A DNA stretch of 64,000 bases from Rariglobus hedericola (GTDB taxonomy: Bacteria; Verrucomicrobiota; Verrucomicrobiia; Opitutales; Opitutaceae): NCBI RefSeq assembly GCF_007559335.1, contig NZ_VMBG01000001.1, forward strand, positions 1,550,001 through 1,614,000, written 5' to 3'. The notes under the pieces were generated by a model. It ran no database searches. It saw nothing but the letters and a program-made list of their open reading frames with translations, and was not told the DNA's origin. Of the stretch, positions 1 to 8,106 are shown one piece after another. The translations under genes were made by a program, and so were the position numbers. Position 1 is the stretch's first letter, and each line of letters opens with the position of its first letter.

Positions 1-1
1 C

Positions 2-331
2 AAGGCCCGCGTCAAACAGGCCGTGAATCACGTCTCGAATTTCGAGGACCACATCGCCGAGCTCGCCAAGAGCCGCGGGTGCATCGGCGTCATGTGCGGC
101 CACATTCACACCGCCGCCGATCGCATGATCGGCGATGTCCACTATCTGAACTCCGGCGACTGGGTTGAATCGCTCACCGCCGTGGTCGAGCACTTTGACG
201 GACGTTTTGAAATCGTCGATTTCGCCGACTTCCGGAAACAGTTCCCCCTCGAAGACGAGGCCGTGGAAACCGACGAGGCGACCGCCGCCTCCGTCGCGGC
301 CGATGCAAATCGCGCGCTCGCCACTGCGTGA
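2..331 (+). CDS. LpxH-like metallophosphatase, C-terminal part (5' truncated by window)
   Basis: The open frame runs in from the left edge and stops at 329-331. What remains has the C-terminal metal-binding GHIHTA motif followed by YLNSGDWVES and a short beta-rich tail. This arrangement is typical of the UDP-2,3-diacylglucosamine diphosphatase-like calcineurin family (COG2908). Family members hydrolyse phosphoesters or pyrophosphates at the inner face of the membrane, LpxH acting in lipid A synthesis. The N-terminal metal ligands lie outside the window, so the exact substrate cannot be judged. The last about 25 residues are acidic and Ala-rich, probably a disordered tail. An internal ATG at 23 is not the start, because the frame is open further upstream. 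Confidence 0.8.
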   Translation, partial: KARVKQAVNHVSNFEDHIAELAKSRGCIGVMCGHIHTAADRMIGDVHYLNSGDWVESLTAVVEHFDGRFEIVDFADFRKQFPLEDEAVETDEATAASVAADANRALATA

Positions 332-661
332 CGTTTTTGTGAATCGCGCAAAGCCAGTTGGCACGCGTGATGCATTGTGTAGAGTAACTCACAATTACTC
401 AATGAACCGGACAAACCACCATCTCCTCAGCACCGCCGGCACTTCGATCACGAAGGCCGTCGTCCAATGCTGCGCACAGATGCGTCCGGCCACCTGCCAA
501 CGTTGGAGCAAATCCAAACAAGGCGCGGGCTCACAGGCCTAAACTTCCTCCTAGAAGGACCGAAGTTACCACCTGATGAAGCCCGGAGGCCACAAGCCCC
601 AGGAAGCCACCGCTTAGTCCCGATCACTCAAAAACCAATTTTCACTTTTTCTCCTTTTCCC
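332..661. other. Gene-free stretch upstream of the small heat-shock gene
   Basis: I see no convincing gene in these 330 bases. The only structure I can point to is a short dyad, GAGTAA-7 nt-TTACTC, at 382-400, which could be an operator or a weak hairpin. The in-frame extension of the downstream heat-shock reading frame back to 467 reads as unconstrained sequence and is not taken as coding. An A/T-rich, pyrimidine-rich run sits directly before the ATG at 662. No clear sigma-70 or sigma-32 promoter could be fixed by eye. Confidence 0.5.
382..400. repeat. Short inverted repeat (possible operator)
   Basis: GAGTAA at 382-387 and TTACTC at 395-400 are perfect reverse complements separated by 7 nt. 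It lies in the leader region between the metallophosphatase and the Hsp20-like gene. No T-run follows, so it does not look like a terminator. Confidence 0.4.
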
Positions 662-1072
662 ATGAACACCATCATCCACCCGCTGAAGCCCGCCAGTCGC
701 AGCACCCGCAGCCCGGACGCCACGGTTAACACCGTCGACGCCCGAAAGCCGCACTATGACTGCCAGGAGCTGCAGGACGCGCTGAAGGTCGTCGTCTATG
801 TTCCGGGCGTGGACGCAGCCGGCGTGGAAATCACCACCCGCGGTCCCGACCTCCTGGTCACCGCCCGCAAGAGCCACTTCGTCCGCGTCAACTTCGGTGC
901 CCTCAACCTTGAAAGCGTGCAGCGCGACTACTCGCTGAGCCTCCGGCTCGGTCGCAACCTCGACTACACCGCCCTCCAGGCCGAAATCCACGAGGGCGTC
1001 CTCACCTTGACCGTTCCCAAGAAGATCCCCGCCCAGTTTCCCACCCGCGAGGCTCTCTCCTTTGTAGCCTGA
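662..1072 (+). CDS. Small heat-shock protein, Hsp20/alpha-crystallin family
   Basis: 136 residues. Residues about 35-125 form an alpha-crystallin domain: a D/E-rich entry (CQELQDALKVVVYVPGV), then VEITTRGPDLLVTARK, then the late motif EIHEGVLTLTVPKK, close to the family's GVLTxxxPK signature. Such proteins are cytoplasmic ATP-independent holdases. The first 30 residues are Ser/Thr/Arg-rich and likely disordered. The ATG at 662 is chosen because it begins just before the domain; a longer frame to 467 adds only low-complexity sequence. A strong intrinsic terminator follows directly. The C-terminal IxI motif of oligomerising sHsps is not evident, so the assembly state may differ. Confidence 0.85.
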   Translation: MNTIIHPLKPASRSTRSPDATVNTVDARKPHYDCQELQDALKVVVYVPGVDAAGVEITTRGPDLLVTARKSHFVRVNFGALNLESVQRDYSLSLRLGRNLDYTALQAEIHEGVLTLTVPKKIPAQFPTREALSFVA

Positions 1073-1121
1073 TTAGCCTAATACTTGCAGGAAGGCGTCT
1101 CGACGCCCCTGTCGGTCTGTT

Positions 1122-1157
1122 GTCCGCCGGCCTTTTTTTGGCCGGCGGACTTTTTTT
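1122..1157 (+). terminator. Intrinsic terminator after the Hsp20 gene
   Basis: An 11-bp perfect GC-rich stem (GTCCGCCGGCC at 1122-1132 with its complement at 1140-1150) is followed by seven T at 1151-1157. The loop is itself T-rich. It is placed 50 nt after the stop codon of the heat-shock gene. Confidence 0.9.
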
Positions 1158-1239
1158 ATTATTCGCCGCACTTTTCCGCTAAATTCCTGTCGCTCTCGTA
1201 ACGATAAAAGGTTCAATCCATCTCACCCCGCTTACCCCA

Positions 1240-1425
1240 ATGATCTCGCAAACCCATACCCTCCCGCCCAAGCCCGCCGTGTCCGTTGAAGCCTCCGCAC
1301 CGTTCGATGTGCTCTGGGGCAAACCCATTTTTCGCGCTCCCGACATGCTCCCGCGCGTCGCCGTCGCCGCCAGCGTTCCGTTCACCGCCCATCGCGTGAC
1401 CGAGACCCGCCGCTCGGCCAAATAA
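1240..1425 (+). CDS. Small hypothetical protein, 61 aa
   Basis: An unrecognised 61-residue frame with an ATG start, rich in Pro, Ala and Val, with no transmembrane segment or motif that I know. Support for it being real is positional: it sits between the Hsp20 terminator and a well-formed plus-strand terminator at 1470-1497, so a transcript unit probably exists here. It could be a short conserved lineage-specific protein or an untranslated RNA. The opposite strand also has an open frame of similar size without its own signals. Confidence 0.45.
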   Translation: MISQTHTLPPKPAVSVEASAPFDVLWGKPIFRAPDMLPRVAVAASVPFTAHRVTETRRSAK

Positions 1426-1451
1426 AAAACCTCGCGGTCACCCGCGAGGTT
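1424..1451 (-). terminator. Minus-strand terminator for the DUF4197 gene
   Basis: A 10-bp stem (AACCTCGCGG at 1428-1437 with CCGCGAGGTT at 1442-1451, tetraloop TCAC) has an A-run at 1424-1429 on the plus strand. Read on the minus strand it is a GC stem followed by U residues. It lies 44 nt beyond the stop of the minus-strand gene ending at 1495, and also overlaps the end of the 61-aa plus-strand frame. Confidence 0.8.
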
Positions 1452-1469
1452 AGCCCGGTCCACTTTCAA

Positions 1470-1497
1470 CGCGCCGTTTTTCACGGCGCGTTTTTTA
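1470..1497 (+). terminator. Plus-strand terminator after the 61-aa gene
   Basis: The stem CGCGCCG (1470-1476) pairs with CGGCGCG (1484-1490), followed by six T at 1491-1496. It faces the adjacent minus-strand terminator, so convergent transcripts are stopped by two separate hairpins within 75 bp. Confidence 0.8.
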
Positions 1498-2175
1498 TTT
1501 CTTAAACAGCGCGAAGGCTTTTTGCGCGAGAGGATTGCTGCTCAGCAGCGCAGGGTTGGCGCGCACCGCGGCCTCCTGTTTCGACATCAGCGCAAAGCTC
1601 TGGGCGATCACCTGGTCGCACACATAACCATCGAGATCGCTCACGGCTTTGCTGCCGCCAAAACCCGCCAGCGGTCCGGCCAGTGCCAGCATGTCCTTGG
1701 CCTTGGTCGCGAGACCGGTCGAAGCCGTCGCCTGCTTCACGAGCGGCAATAATTTTTCGCGCAGCGCGGGAGCGGCGGATTTTTTCAAAAACTGCGTGGC
1801 CGCATCGGTGCCACCACCGAGCACGCTCGACGCATCAGCCACCGAAAGATCCTTCACCGAGGTCTGCAGCAGGCTGCTCATCTGCGGAGACAGCTTGGCC
1901 ACCGTCGCCGCGAGTGCGTCACTGAAACCCGAAGCCGTCTCGGCTTTGTCGGTTTTCGAAAGCGCCGTTTGAAGCTTGGCCAGAGCGGGCGGAGGCGTGA
2001 CGGACAACTTACCTTCGCCGAGTGCCTGGCTGATGATGGCACCGAGACCCGACTTGAGTCCTTCGGTGAGTTGAGCGGCGGGAATCACCGTCTGCGTGGC
2101 GGCGGGCTTGGTTTCAGCCACGAGCGCGAGCGGTGCGAAAAAGATGATCGATGCGAGGAGAAGCGGGGATTTCAT
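1495..2175 (-). CDS. DUF4197 family exported protein
   Basis: 226 residues with a clear Sec-type signal peptide (MKSPLLLASIIFFAPLALVA, cleavage near residue 20). The mature part is helical and Ala/Leu/Lys-rich, with the DUF4197 pattern: repeated amphipathic helices, a central LKKSAAPALREKLLP segment, a GxDGYVCDQV-like motif late in the protein and a C-terminal NPLAQKAFALFKK. The family is periplasmic and of unknown function. The start at 2175 is chosen over an in-frame start at 2301 because the signal peptide begins there and the longer form would overlap rlmJ. It is the last gene of a minus-strand group and is followed by a terminator. Confidence 0.8.
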   Translation of the reverse strand: MKSPLLLASIIFFAPLALVAETKPAATQTVIPAAQLTEGLKSGLGAIISQALGEGKLSVTPPPALAKLQTALSKTDKAETASGFSDALAATVAKLSPQMSSLLQTSVKDLSVADASSVLGGGTDAATQFLKKSAAPALREKLLPLVKQATASTGLATKAKDMLALAGPLAGFGGSKAVSDLDGYVCDQVIAQSFALMSKQEAAVRANPALLSSNPLAQKAFALFKK

Positions 2176-2186
2176 GCGCCCGCCAA

Positions 2187-2214
2187 CTTGCCGTGTGCCC
2201 GAGCACGCGGCAAG
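2187..2214. repeat. Hairpin in the rlmJ-DUF4197 gap
   Basis: CTTGCCG (2187-2193) pairs with CGGCAAG (2208-2214). Inside it GTGC (2195-2198) pairs with GCAC (2203-2206), with a G-U pair between the two arms, giving a stem of about 12 bp. There is no U-run on either strand. It could be an mRNA processing or stability element or a weak attenuator between two co-directional genes. Confidence 0.5.
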
Positions 2215-2219
2215 CCCGC

Positions 2220-3089
2220 TCACGCCTCCTTCACCAACCAACGCAGCTCCGCACGGCCGCCTTGATCCTGCGCCAGCATCTCGGCCATCCACGTGCAGCA
2301 AGGCGTCAACTCCTTGTCTATTTCGTAGGGCGGATTGATCACCACGAGGCCGCAGCCTTTCATCTTCATCGGATGCATCGGGCCGACGACCGTCAGCTCC
2401 AGTGAAAACGTCGGCGGCAACGACAGCGCGGCCAGATCATCAAAAAACATATCCACCCGCGCGCGCTCGGTCAGCGGATACCACACCATGATCGTCGCCG
2501 CCGGGGAGCGCTTCAACGCATCGGCGACCGTCGCGGCCACGCGTTCAAACTCGTCCTTCGATTCGAACGGCGGATCGATCAGCACCAGAGCGCGTTTTTC
2601 AGGGGGCGGCAGTTGTCCGCGCAGGCCGGCGTAGCCATCCGCCGACTGGATTCCCACGCCGCTCGAACGGGCAAACTCCGCGCGCAATTCGCCTGCTTCG
2701 TCGTGTTGTTTTTCAAACAACGAAAGCCGGTCCTGCGGACGCGCCAGCGCACGCACGATGCGCGGCGAGCCCGGATAAAAACGCGGCAGCGCCTCGAGGT
2801 TGCCCATCTTCTGGTCGTATGCTTTCACCTGCGCGACATAGTCCGCCAGCACCTCGGGCATGCGCGTGCGGTTCCAGAGGCGGCCGATGCCGTCCGGCCA
2901 CTCGGGCTTGCGCTCCAGCGTGTCCCCGCGCGCGGCCGATGCCAGATCGTAGCGACCGCGGCCCGCATGCGTATCGACATAAAGAAACCCGCGTTCCTTG
3001 CGCTGCATCGCACGCACGACGCGCACGAGCACCGCATGCTTCATGACGTCCGCGAAATTCCCCGCGTGATAACTGTGGCGGTAGTTCAC
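2220..3089 (-). CDS. rlmJ: 23S rRNA (adenine2030-N6)-methyltransferase RlmJ
   Basis: 289 residues, the usual RlmJ length. It opens with the family signature MNYRHSYHAGNFADVMKHA, then DTHAGRGRYDL near residue 40 (SAM-binding region). Residues in the second half carry ALVLIDPPFE, the DPPF variant of motif IV of N6-adenine methyltransferases. A conserved VVINPPYEID-type segment lies near the C-terminus. The enzyme methylates a single adenine of 23S rRNA in the cytoplasm. Its ATG overlaps the stop of the upstream YhcH-type gene by 4 bp, so the two are probably translationally coupled. Confidence in the family is high. Confidence 0.93.
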   Translation of the reverse strand: MNYRHSYHAGNFADVMKHAVLVRVVRAMQRKERGFLYVDTHAGRGRYDLASAARGDTLERKPEWPDGIGRLWNRTRMPEVLADYVAQVKAYDQKMGNLEALPRFYPGSPRIVRALARPQDRLSLFEKQHDEAGELRAEFARSSGVGIQSADGYAGLRGQLPPPEKRALVLIDPPFESKDEFERVAATVADALKRSPAATIMVWYPLTERARVDMFFDDLAALSLPPTFSLELTVVGPMHPMKMKGCGLVVINPPYEIDKELTPCCTWMAEMLAQDQGGRAELRWLVKEA

Positions 3090-3592
3090 GAGACGGAAGC
3101 GACCGGCACCTTGACGACGGTCTTGCGCACCAGCGCGGCCGGCACGCCGGCAGCGAGCGAGGGCTTGTGGGCATCGACGGGATAAAACACCGCGAGTTCG
3201 CCGGCGCGCATGCGCAGCACCGAGCCTTCGAGGTTCTGTTCAAAAAATAAAATATCCTTGGCCGGTGTATGATCCTCCGCGACCGCGAGGCGCGACACAT
3301 CGGTCACTTCCATGAGTTCGTCGCCGCTCACGATCACCTGCACGTCGATATAAACGCGGTGCGCCTCCCAACGCCCTTCGGCGGGCGGCTTGGCAATGTA
3401 GGCCTGCTCCAGGGCAAACACCCCGTCGCCCAGTTCAACGCGCCCCGTGTCGCCGGTCGCGACCGCCAGCAGGCGTTGATGCGCCTCGGAGCCGGGACGG
3501 AGAATTTCCTCCACATAAGCCAGCGCCTTTTGAAACGAAGGGCTGCCGGCGAGTTGCGTGCGAACGGTGGCGAGGGATCCAAAAAGTGCCAT
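3086..3592 (-). CDS. YhcH/YjgK/YiaL (DUF386) family beta-sandwich protein
   Basis: 168 residues. It is a cupin-like jelly-roll family protein with GRWEAHRVYIDVQ (metal-binding His) at mid-protein, EDHTPAKDILFFE, and the C-terminal FYPVDAHKPSLA, where the second His ligand lies. E. coli YhcH, YjgK and YiaL are linked to sialic-acid or sugar-acid pathways, but the biochemical role of most members is unproven. Here the context gives no sugar pathway: it precedes rlmJ with a 4-bp ATGA overlap. The ATG at 3592 is the only good start. Confidence 0.85.
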   Translation of the reverse strand: MALFGSLATVRTQLAGSPSFQKALAYVEEILRPGSEAHQRLLAVATGDTGRVELGDGVFALEQAYIAKPPAEGRWEAHRVYIDVQVIVSGDELMEVTDVSRLAVAEDHTPAKDILFFEQNLEGSVLRMRAGELAVFYPVDAHKPSLAAGVPAALVRKTVVKVPVASVS

Positions 3593-3678
3593 AAATCGTC
3601 ATCGACTCCAACCCACCGCGTGAGGAGCTGGCAAGTGCCGAAACCGCGCCGGCCCGCGATCCGCCGCCGGACGAGCCT

Positions 3679-4407
3679 TTAGCGACCGACCACCACGGGC
3701 GCCCTGAAGACACTGTCTGGCAATTCCACGTTGGCCTCGATCCGGTCGATCACCGTTTCATGAATGCGTTTCCCGTCCTGCGAAACCACCAGCCGGTGCG
3801 GCAAAATCACGCCGGCCACCGCGCGGAAATCACTGTAGTCCGTCCGAATCAGTTTATCGCCGCTTTTACGACGGCGCACCACGTCGCGACGCGCGATCAT
3901 ATAGGTCACCGCATCGAGATAAACGAACGAGGTTTCCGTGAAGTTCTGCGTCACCACGACCTTCAAATACTCGCGGCCTTCCATCTGCACGGTGCCCGCG
4001 TAATCAAGGGAGATCTGGCGCTTGGCGCCGCCCTGAAGCAACGGATCGTCGAACTCGGCATCCACTTTGAAATCGGCGGCCGACAGACCGTAGAGCATCG
4101 TGACGCGACGCGACTTTGAATCGGCGGACCACGGTTCGCTTTCGCCGTCCCATCCCTGAGTGATCGTGTGCGAGCCCGACATCACTTCGGTGCGGATGCG
4201 GTTCGGCCGTGCAGCCAGCAACACGAATTTAAACTCGCTGGTTTCGCTCCGCGTGGTCCCCGTGGCGCGAAGACTCTTCAACGCCGCGACGCGCGCCTGC
4301 CCGCCGGTCGCCTCCGTATGAATGCGCGCGAGGTCGCGCACAAAGTCAGCCCGCGTCACCGACGCGAAGCCCGCCACCACCAGAATCAAAGTGATAAAGA
4401 TACGCAC
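3679..4407 (-). CDS. LolA-like / outer-membrane lipoprotein-sorting-type exported protein
   Basis: 242 residues with an N-terminal signal peptide (about residues 1-20, ending VTRA). The rest is beta-rich with alternating strands such as SLRATGTTRSETSEFKF, NRIRTEVMSGSHTITQGWDG and YLKVVVTQNFTETSFVYLDAVTYM. This matches the half-open barrel of LolA/LolB-like periplasmic proteins of the MucB/RseB and lipoprotein-sorting type. Such proteins carry lipids or lipoprotein acyl chains. The protein is not close enough to name as LolA itself. It heads the minus-strand group that continues 86 bp later with the DUF386 gene, and it diverges from the metallophosphatase at 4522. Confidence 0.65.
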   Translation of the reverse strand: MRIFITLILVVAGFASVTRADFVRDLARIHTEATGGQARVAALKSLRATGTTRSETSEFKFVLLAARPNRIRTEVMSGSHTITQGWDGESEPWSADSKSRRVTMLYGLSAADFKVDAEFDDPLLQGGAKRQISLDYAGTVQMEGREYLKVVVTQNFTETSFVYLDAVTYMIARRDVVRRRKSGDKLIRTDYSDFRAVAGVILPHRLVVSQDGKRIHETVIDRIEANVELPDSVFRAPVVVGR

Positions 4408-4521
4408 AGTTCATCATCCCACACGAACCGCCCGCCGGTCTCAAGCTCGCAACGGATCCACCCGGTTGGCCGCCTTAAAGGTTGCCGCCCGCAACGGTGA
4501 CGCTTGCTTCAAGGGCACGCG

Positions 4522-5334
4522 ATGCCCGGACCGGTTATACGTATTTTTTCAGACCTGCATTTTCGCGATGGCGAGAGTCGTCTCCAGCACCTCGACGCCC
4601 TGGCTCCGTTACTCGAAGGCGCCGACCAGCTGGTGTTCAACGGCGACACGGTTGACTCGCAGGATCCCGCGCCCGGCGGCGGATTTCCAGAAGTGCAGGC
4701 GTTTTTCGCGCGGTATTCCGATCACGTTACATTCCTCACCGGTAATCACGACCCCGACATCTCTCCGCACGCCGAGCTTTCGCTCAACAACGGCCGCGTA
4801 TGGATCACCCATGGCGACGTGTTGTTCGACGGCATCGCCCCGTGGAGTGAATTGCGCCCCATCATGGCCGCACGTATCCAGGCCAACGCCCACGGCATCC
4901 CGCCCGGCGAGCTCGCGTTGATCGAAACCCGGCTGCGTCTTAACCGGCTCGCGTGCATCGGGCTGGTCGAATCGCATTCCCGTTCCCGCCGCACTCCGGC
5001 GGCCATCGCCATCCGGCTGGCCCACGAACTGATTTCACCGAGCCGGATATTCGCCATGTTGAAGGTCTGGCGAACGACTCCCCAACTCGCCCGCCGGCTC
5101 GCCCGGGCGCAGCGTCCTGCGGCCCAGCTCGTCGTGCTCGGCCACACGCACTACCCCGGCGTGTGGCGGCACACCGACGGTCCTGTCGTGGTCAACACCG
5201 GCTCGTTTTCGCGTCCGTTGGGCAACCTCTTCGTCGAACTTCGCGGCGATCACGTGCGCGTCATAAAAATCACCCGTCGCCACGGCAAATTTCACCCCGG
5301 CCGGCTCGTCACCGAGTTTCCGCTGGCTCCGTGA
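4522..5334 (+). CDS. Calcineurin-like metallophosphoesterase (LpxH-like)
   Basis: 270 residues with the full set of metallophosphoesterase motifs: IFSDLHFRDGE near residue 10 (D-x-H), FNGDTVDSQ (GD), LTGNHDPDIS (GNHD), ITHGDVLFDG (H) and LGHTHYPGV (GHTH) with VVNTGSFSRP after it. The two-metal site is therefore complete. The family includes UDP-2,3-diacylglucosamine hydrolases, but the insert from residue about 110 to 200, with Arg-rich helices, is longer than in LpxH, so the substrate is uncertain. The ATG at 4522 is preferred to an in-frame start 18 nt earlier. It is the second such enzyme within 5 kb. Confidence 0.85.
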   Translation: MPGPVIRIFSDLHFRDGESRLQHLDALAPLLEGADQLVFNGDTVDSQDPAPGGGFPEVQAFFARYSDHVTFLTGNHDPDISPHAELSLNNGRVWITHGDVLFDGIAPWSELRPIMAARIQANAHGIPPGELALIETRLRLNRLACIGLVESHSRSRRTPAAIAIRLAHELISPSRIFAMLKVWRTTPQLARRLARAQRPAAQLVVLGHTHYPGVWRHTDGPVVVNTGSFSRPLGNLFVELRGDHVRVIKITRRHGKFHPGRLVTEFPLAP

Positions 5335-5359
5335 GCCCGCGTGGTTACTCCTAGCGCAT

Positions 5360-5611
5360 ATGGCAATGGAGTTTGGCTGGTGGGAAAAAAATCCCGAAGA
5401 GGGTAAATATCAGGTCTTGGTGCGCATTCACGCCGGCAAGGCTGAATGGACGCGTCATCAGGGCCACAACACCGGCTGGCATCCGCACACTCCCAACGAG
5501 GACAACTGGGACCGCCTCGTCAGCGAAGCCAGCCGCCGCGTGCCCCGCCGCCTGATCTCGACGAAGCAATTCGCCGACATCGAAGCCTTGCGCACAAAGG
5601 CTCTGAGGTAG
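5360..5611 (+). CDS. Small conserved-looking hypothetical protein, 83 aa
   Basis: An unrecognised cytoplasmic protein rich in Trp, His and Arg (EFGWWEKNP, HQGHNTGWHPHTP, NEDNWDRLVSEASRRVP). The composition and even spread of aromatic residues look like a real small globular domain rather than chance. A second ATG two codons in is equally possible as start. The stop lies 10 bp before the ABC exporter gene at 5622, so it may head that transcript. No function can be assigned. Confidence 0.55.
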   Translation: MAMEFGWWEKNPEEGKYQVLVRIHAGKAEWTRHQGHNTGWHPHTPNEDNWDRLVSEASRRVPRRLISTKQFADIEALRTKALR

Positions 5612-5621
5612 GACTTCGCTC

Positions 5622-7268
5622 ATGCGCGTCCTGCTCCTGTTGCTCCGCACCTCTCGCTGGGATGCGATCACCGGTATTCTGGCAGGAGCCGCGACCGGCT
5701 TGGCCACCAGTGGCTTTGCGTGGATTCTGCAAGCGGTGATCGCCCGGCGCGGCGAAAACTGGCATCTCTACGCCGTCGCGTTCGCCGGTTGCTGGCTGGT
5801 CTATGGCGCCGGGGCCGTCCTCGCCGACAACCGCCTCACCCGTGTAGCCCAGCGCGCGGTGCGAGAACTGCGGTTATCTGTCAGCCGACGTATTCTCGCG
5901 GTGCCATTGCCCGTGCTCGAGCGTGAACAAAACCGCATTTTCCCCGTGTTGGTGGAGGACATCGCCGCTATTTCGCGCGCGGCCGAACGACTGCCCACGG
6001 TCATCTCCGGGCTCGTTACCGTAATCGGGTGTTTTGTGCTGCTCACCGTGGTCTCCTGGCAACTCGCGGTTGCCTGCCTGGTGCTCGTCGCCCTGGCGCT
6101 GGGCGGATATGTCCTACCTCTGCATCGTTTCCAGAAACACCTCGCCCGCTGGCGCGCCGACTGGGATGGCATCAGCACCTTGCTCGACGCCATCGTGCGC
6201 GGTCACAAGGAACTGCTTCAGGACGATCGTAAACGCAGCGTGTTTTTCGACCGTCATCTGGAACCGGTCTGCCGTCGCCAGGAAGTCGAGCTCACCCGCG
6301 CCAACACTTGGGAAACCCTCGTCAAACGCTGGGGCGAACTACTGCTCCTGCTCGGCGTCGGCTTGCTCCTGTTCACTTTGCCCCTGCACGGCTGGGCTAC
6401 GCACGAACAGTTCGGGCGCTTCCTGTTCATTGCGCTTTTCATGCTCGCGCCGCTTTCTAATCTCGTCGGCTTCAGCACTTACCTCAGCCGCGTCGCCCTC
6501 GCCATGGATCGCGCCGAGCAGATCGGTATTGTGCTTGGTCAGGATGATCCGGCATCCGCGACGCCGCCCGCGCACCGCACCGACACTCCGACCCCGAATC
6601 CGGCCGCGATTCAATTCGGTTTGCGCGAGGTTTCCTACCGCCACTCCCGCGACGATGCCGCACCGTTCGACCTCGGTCCGGTTTCACTCACCTTCGACCG
6701 CGCCGAAGTGGTTTTCGTCTGCGGTGGCAACGGCAGCGGTAAAACCACGCTCCTTAAATTAATCTGCGGTTTGTATCCGCCTTCGCACGGAGAACTGGTT
6801 TCTGCCGGACGCACCGTTGATGACGCCGCACTCGCCGGTCACCGCCGCCGCTTCGGGGTGATCTTTGCCGACTTCTTCCTGTTCAGTAGCCTGCTCGGTT
6901 ATGAGGACGCACCCGCGGCCGCGGCGCAAAAACTCCTGAAGGACGTTCATCTCGAAAAACTGGTTTCCATCGGAGCCGACGGTGCGTTTTCGACCACCAA
7001 GCTTTCCCAAGGCCAGCGCAAGCGCCTCGCCCTCGTCGCCACCTTGCTCGAGGACAAACCCGTCTACGTTTTCGACGAGTGGGCAGCCGATCAGGACCCC
7101 GAGTTTCGCCGCTGGTTTTACGAGCATATCCTGCCGGGCCTTCGTGCGCGCGGCAAACTCGTGATCGCCATCACGCACGACGATGCGTTCTACCCGACGG
7201 CGGATCGTATCGTGCGATTGTCGGAAGGACGGATCGTGTCCGACACGAGACAAACCGCCGTCAGCTGA
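5622..7268 (+). CDS. Cyclic-peptide-type ABC exporter (SyrD/PvdE/YojI family), fused TM-ATPase
   Basis: 548 residues, the family's normal size. Residues 1-300 hold six transmembrane helices of an exporter domain. The nucleotide-binding domain starts near 335, with Walker A GGNGSGKTT near 368, signature LSQGQRKRL near 461 and Walker B followed by FDEWAADQDPEFR. That last motif is characteristic of the cyclic peptide transporters (SyrD, PvdE, YojI) rather than of MsbA. Known relatives move lipopeptides or siderophore precursors across the inner membrane. No NRPS or peptide precursor gene is nearby. The neighbours are glycan and lipid genes, so an amphipathic lipid-like cargo is plausible but unproven. 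The next gene starts 6 bp after its stop. Confidence 0.88.
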   Translation: MRVLLLLLRTSRWDAITGILAGAATGLATSGFAWILQAVIARRGENWHLYAVAFAGCWLVYGAGAVLADNRLTRVAQRAVRELRLSVSRRILAVPLPVLEREQNRIFPVLVEDIAAISRAAERLPTVISGLVTVIGCFVLLTVVSWQLAVACLVLVALALGGYVLPLHRFQKHLARWRADWDGISTLLDAIVRGHKELLQDDRKRSVFFDRHLEPVCRRQEVELTRANTWETLVKRWGELLLLLGVGLLLFTLPLHGWATHEQFGRFLFIALFMLAPLSNLVGFSTYLSRVALAMDRAEQIGIVLGQDDPASATPPAHRTDTPTPNPAAIQFGLREVSYRHSRDDAAPFDLGPVSLTFDRAEVVFVCGGNGSGKTTLLKLICGLYPPSHGELVSAGRTVDDAALAGHRRRFGVIFADFFLFSSLLGYEDAPAAAAQKLLKDVHLEKLVSIGADGAFSTTKLSQGQRKRLALVATLLEDKPVYVFDEWAADQDPEFRRWFYEHILPGLRARGKLVIAITHDDAFYPTADRIVRLSEGRIVSDTRQTAVS

Positions 7269-7274
7269 TTCGTC

Positions 7275-8093
7275 ATGTCGCTCCATCTGATCTGCTATGC
7301 GGATGGCGCCCACATTCACTTCGCGAATCAGGCTGCGCTGATCGCCTCGGCCCGCCGACATGGCGTCGCCCACATCTCGGCCCTCGATTCATCCACTGCC
7401 GATAATAATTTCGCCGCAGCCCACCGTGAAACGCTCAGCGAGCGCGAGGGAGCCGGCTACTGGCTCTGGAAACCACGCATCATCCTCGATGCACTCGAAC
7501 GTGCGGCGGAGAACGATCTCGTGGTTTACGTCGACTCAGGTTCCGACCTGCGCGGTCCGCTCGAAGCTCTGGCAACCTCGGCAAACGGTCGCGATGGCGT
7601 GCTTTTCTGGAACGACTATCCGAACCGGATGCACGTCAAACGCGACGCCTTCGTCCTCACCGGCACGGATGCAACGCACTTCCACAATGCCCGCCAGCTC
7701 GACGCCGCGTTTCTCGTTTTTCGAAACAACGAACGCGTCCGCGCCTTTGTCCGGCTGTGGCTGGAGCATTGCGCGGATCCGCGCCAACTCACTGATCGCG
7801 CCAACACCTGCGGTCTTCCCGATTTGCCCGGATTCGTCGGTCATCGCCATGACCAGTCGTTGCTCACCCTGCTCTATCTCCGCGAACGGGAACGACTCGA
7901 TTTCAAGACCTTCGCCCGTCGCATAAAACACCATCATTTCCGCCATCATCGCCGCCGCATCACGTGGATGCCCATCTGGCTCTGGGACGTATTTCACGAT
8001 GGCGGCGAAACCAGGCTCCTTCGCATGCGCCGCCGGTTTTCGATTATCAAACGACGGCTGCGCCGGTTCGTCGCCACTCTGGCTGCGGATTGA
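7275..8093 (+). CDS. GT-A-like glycosyltransferase family protein
   Basis: 272 residues, no signal peptide. Residues 57-67 read EREGAGYWLWKP and residues 82-90 LVVYVDSGS. A GxGYWxWKP followed some 20 residues later by a (L/V)xYxDSG is the pattern of a family of predicted GT-A glycosyltransferases, the DSG standing in for the DxD metal site. The C-terminal 40 residues are strongly basic (Arg/His-rich) and may lie on the membrane. It follows the ABC exporter by 6 bp and probably shares its transcript. The sugar donor and acceptor cannot be inferred. Confidence 0.65.
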   Translation: MSLHLICYADGAHIHFANQAALIASARRHGVAHISALDSSTADNNFAAAHRETLSEREGAGYWLWKPRIILDALERAAENDLVVYVDSGSDLRGPLEALATSANGRDGVLFWNDYPNRMHVKRDAFVLTGTDATHFHNARQLDAAFLVFRNNERVRAFVRLWLEHCADPRQLTDRANTCGLPDLPGFVGHRHDQSLLTLLYLRERERLDFKTFARRIKHHHFRHHRRRITWMPIWLWDVFHDGGETRLLRMRRRFSIIKRRLRRFVATLAAD

Positions 8094-8106
8094 CAGCAAG
8101 TCCCCG

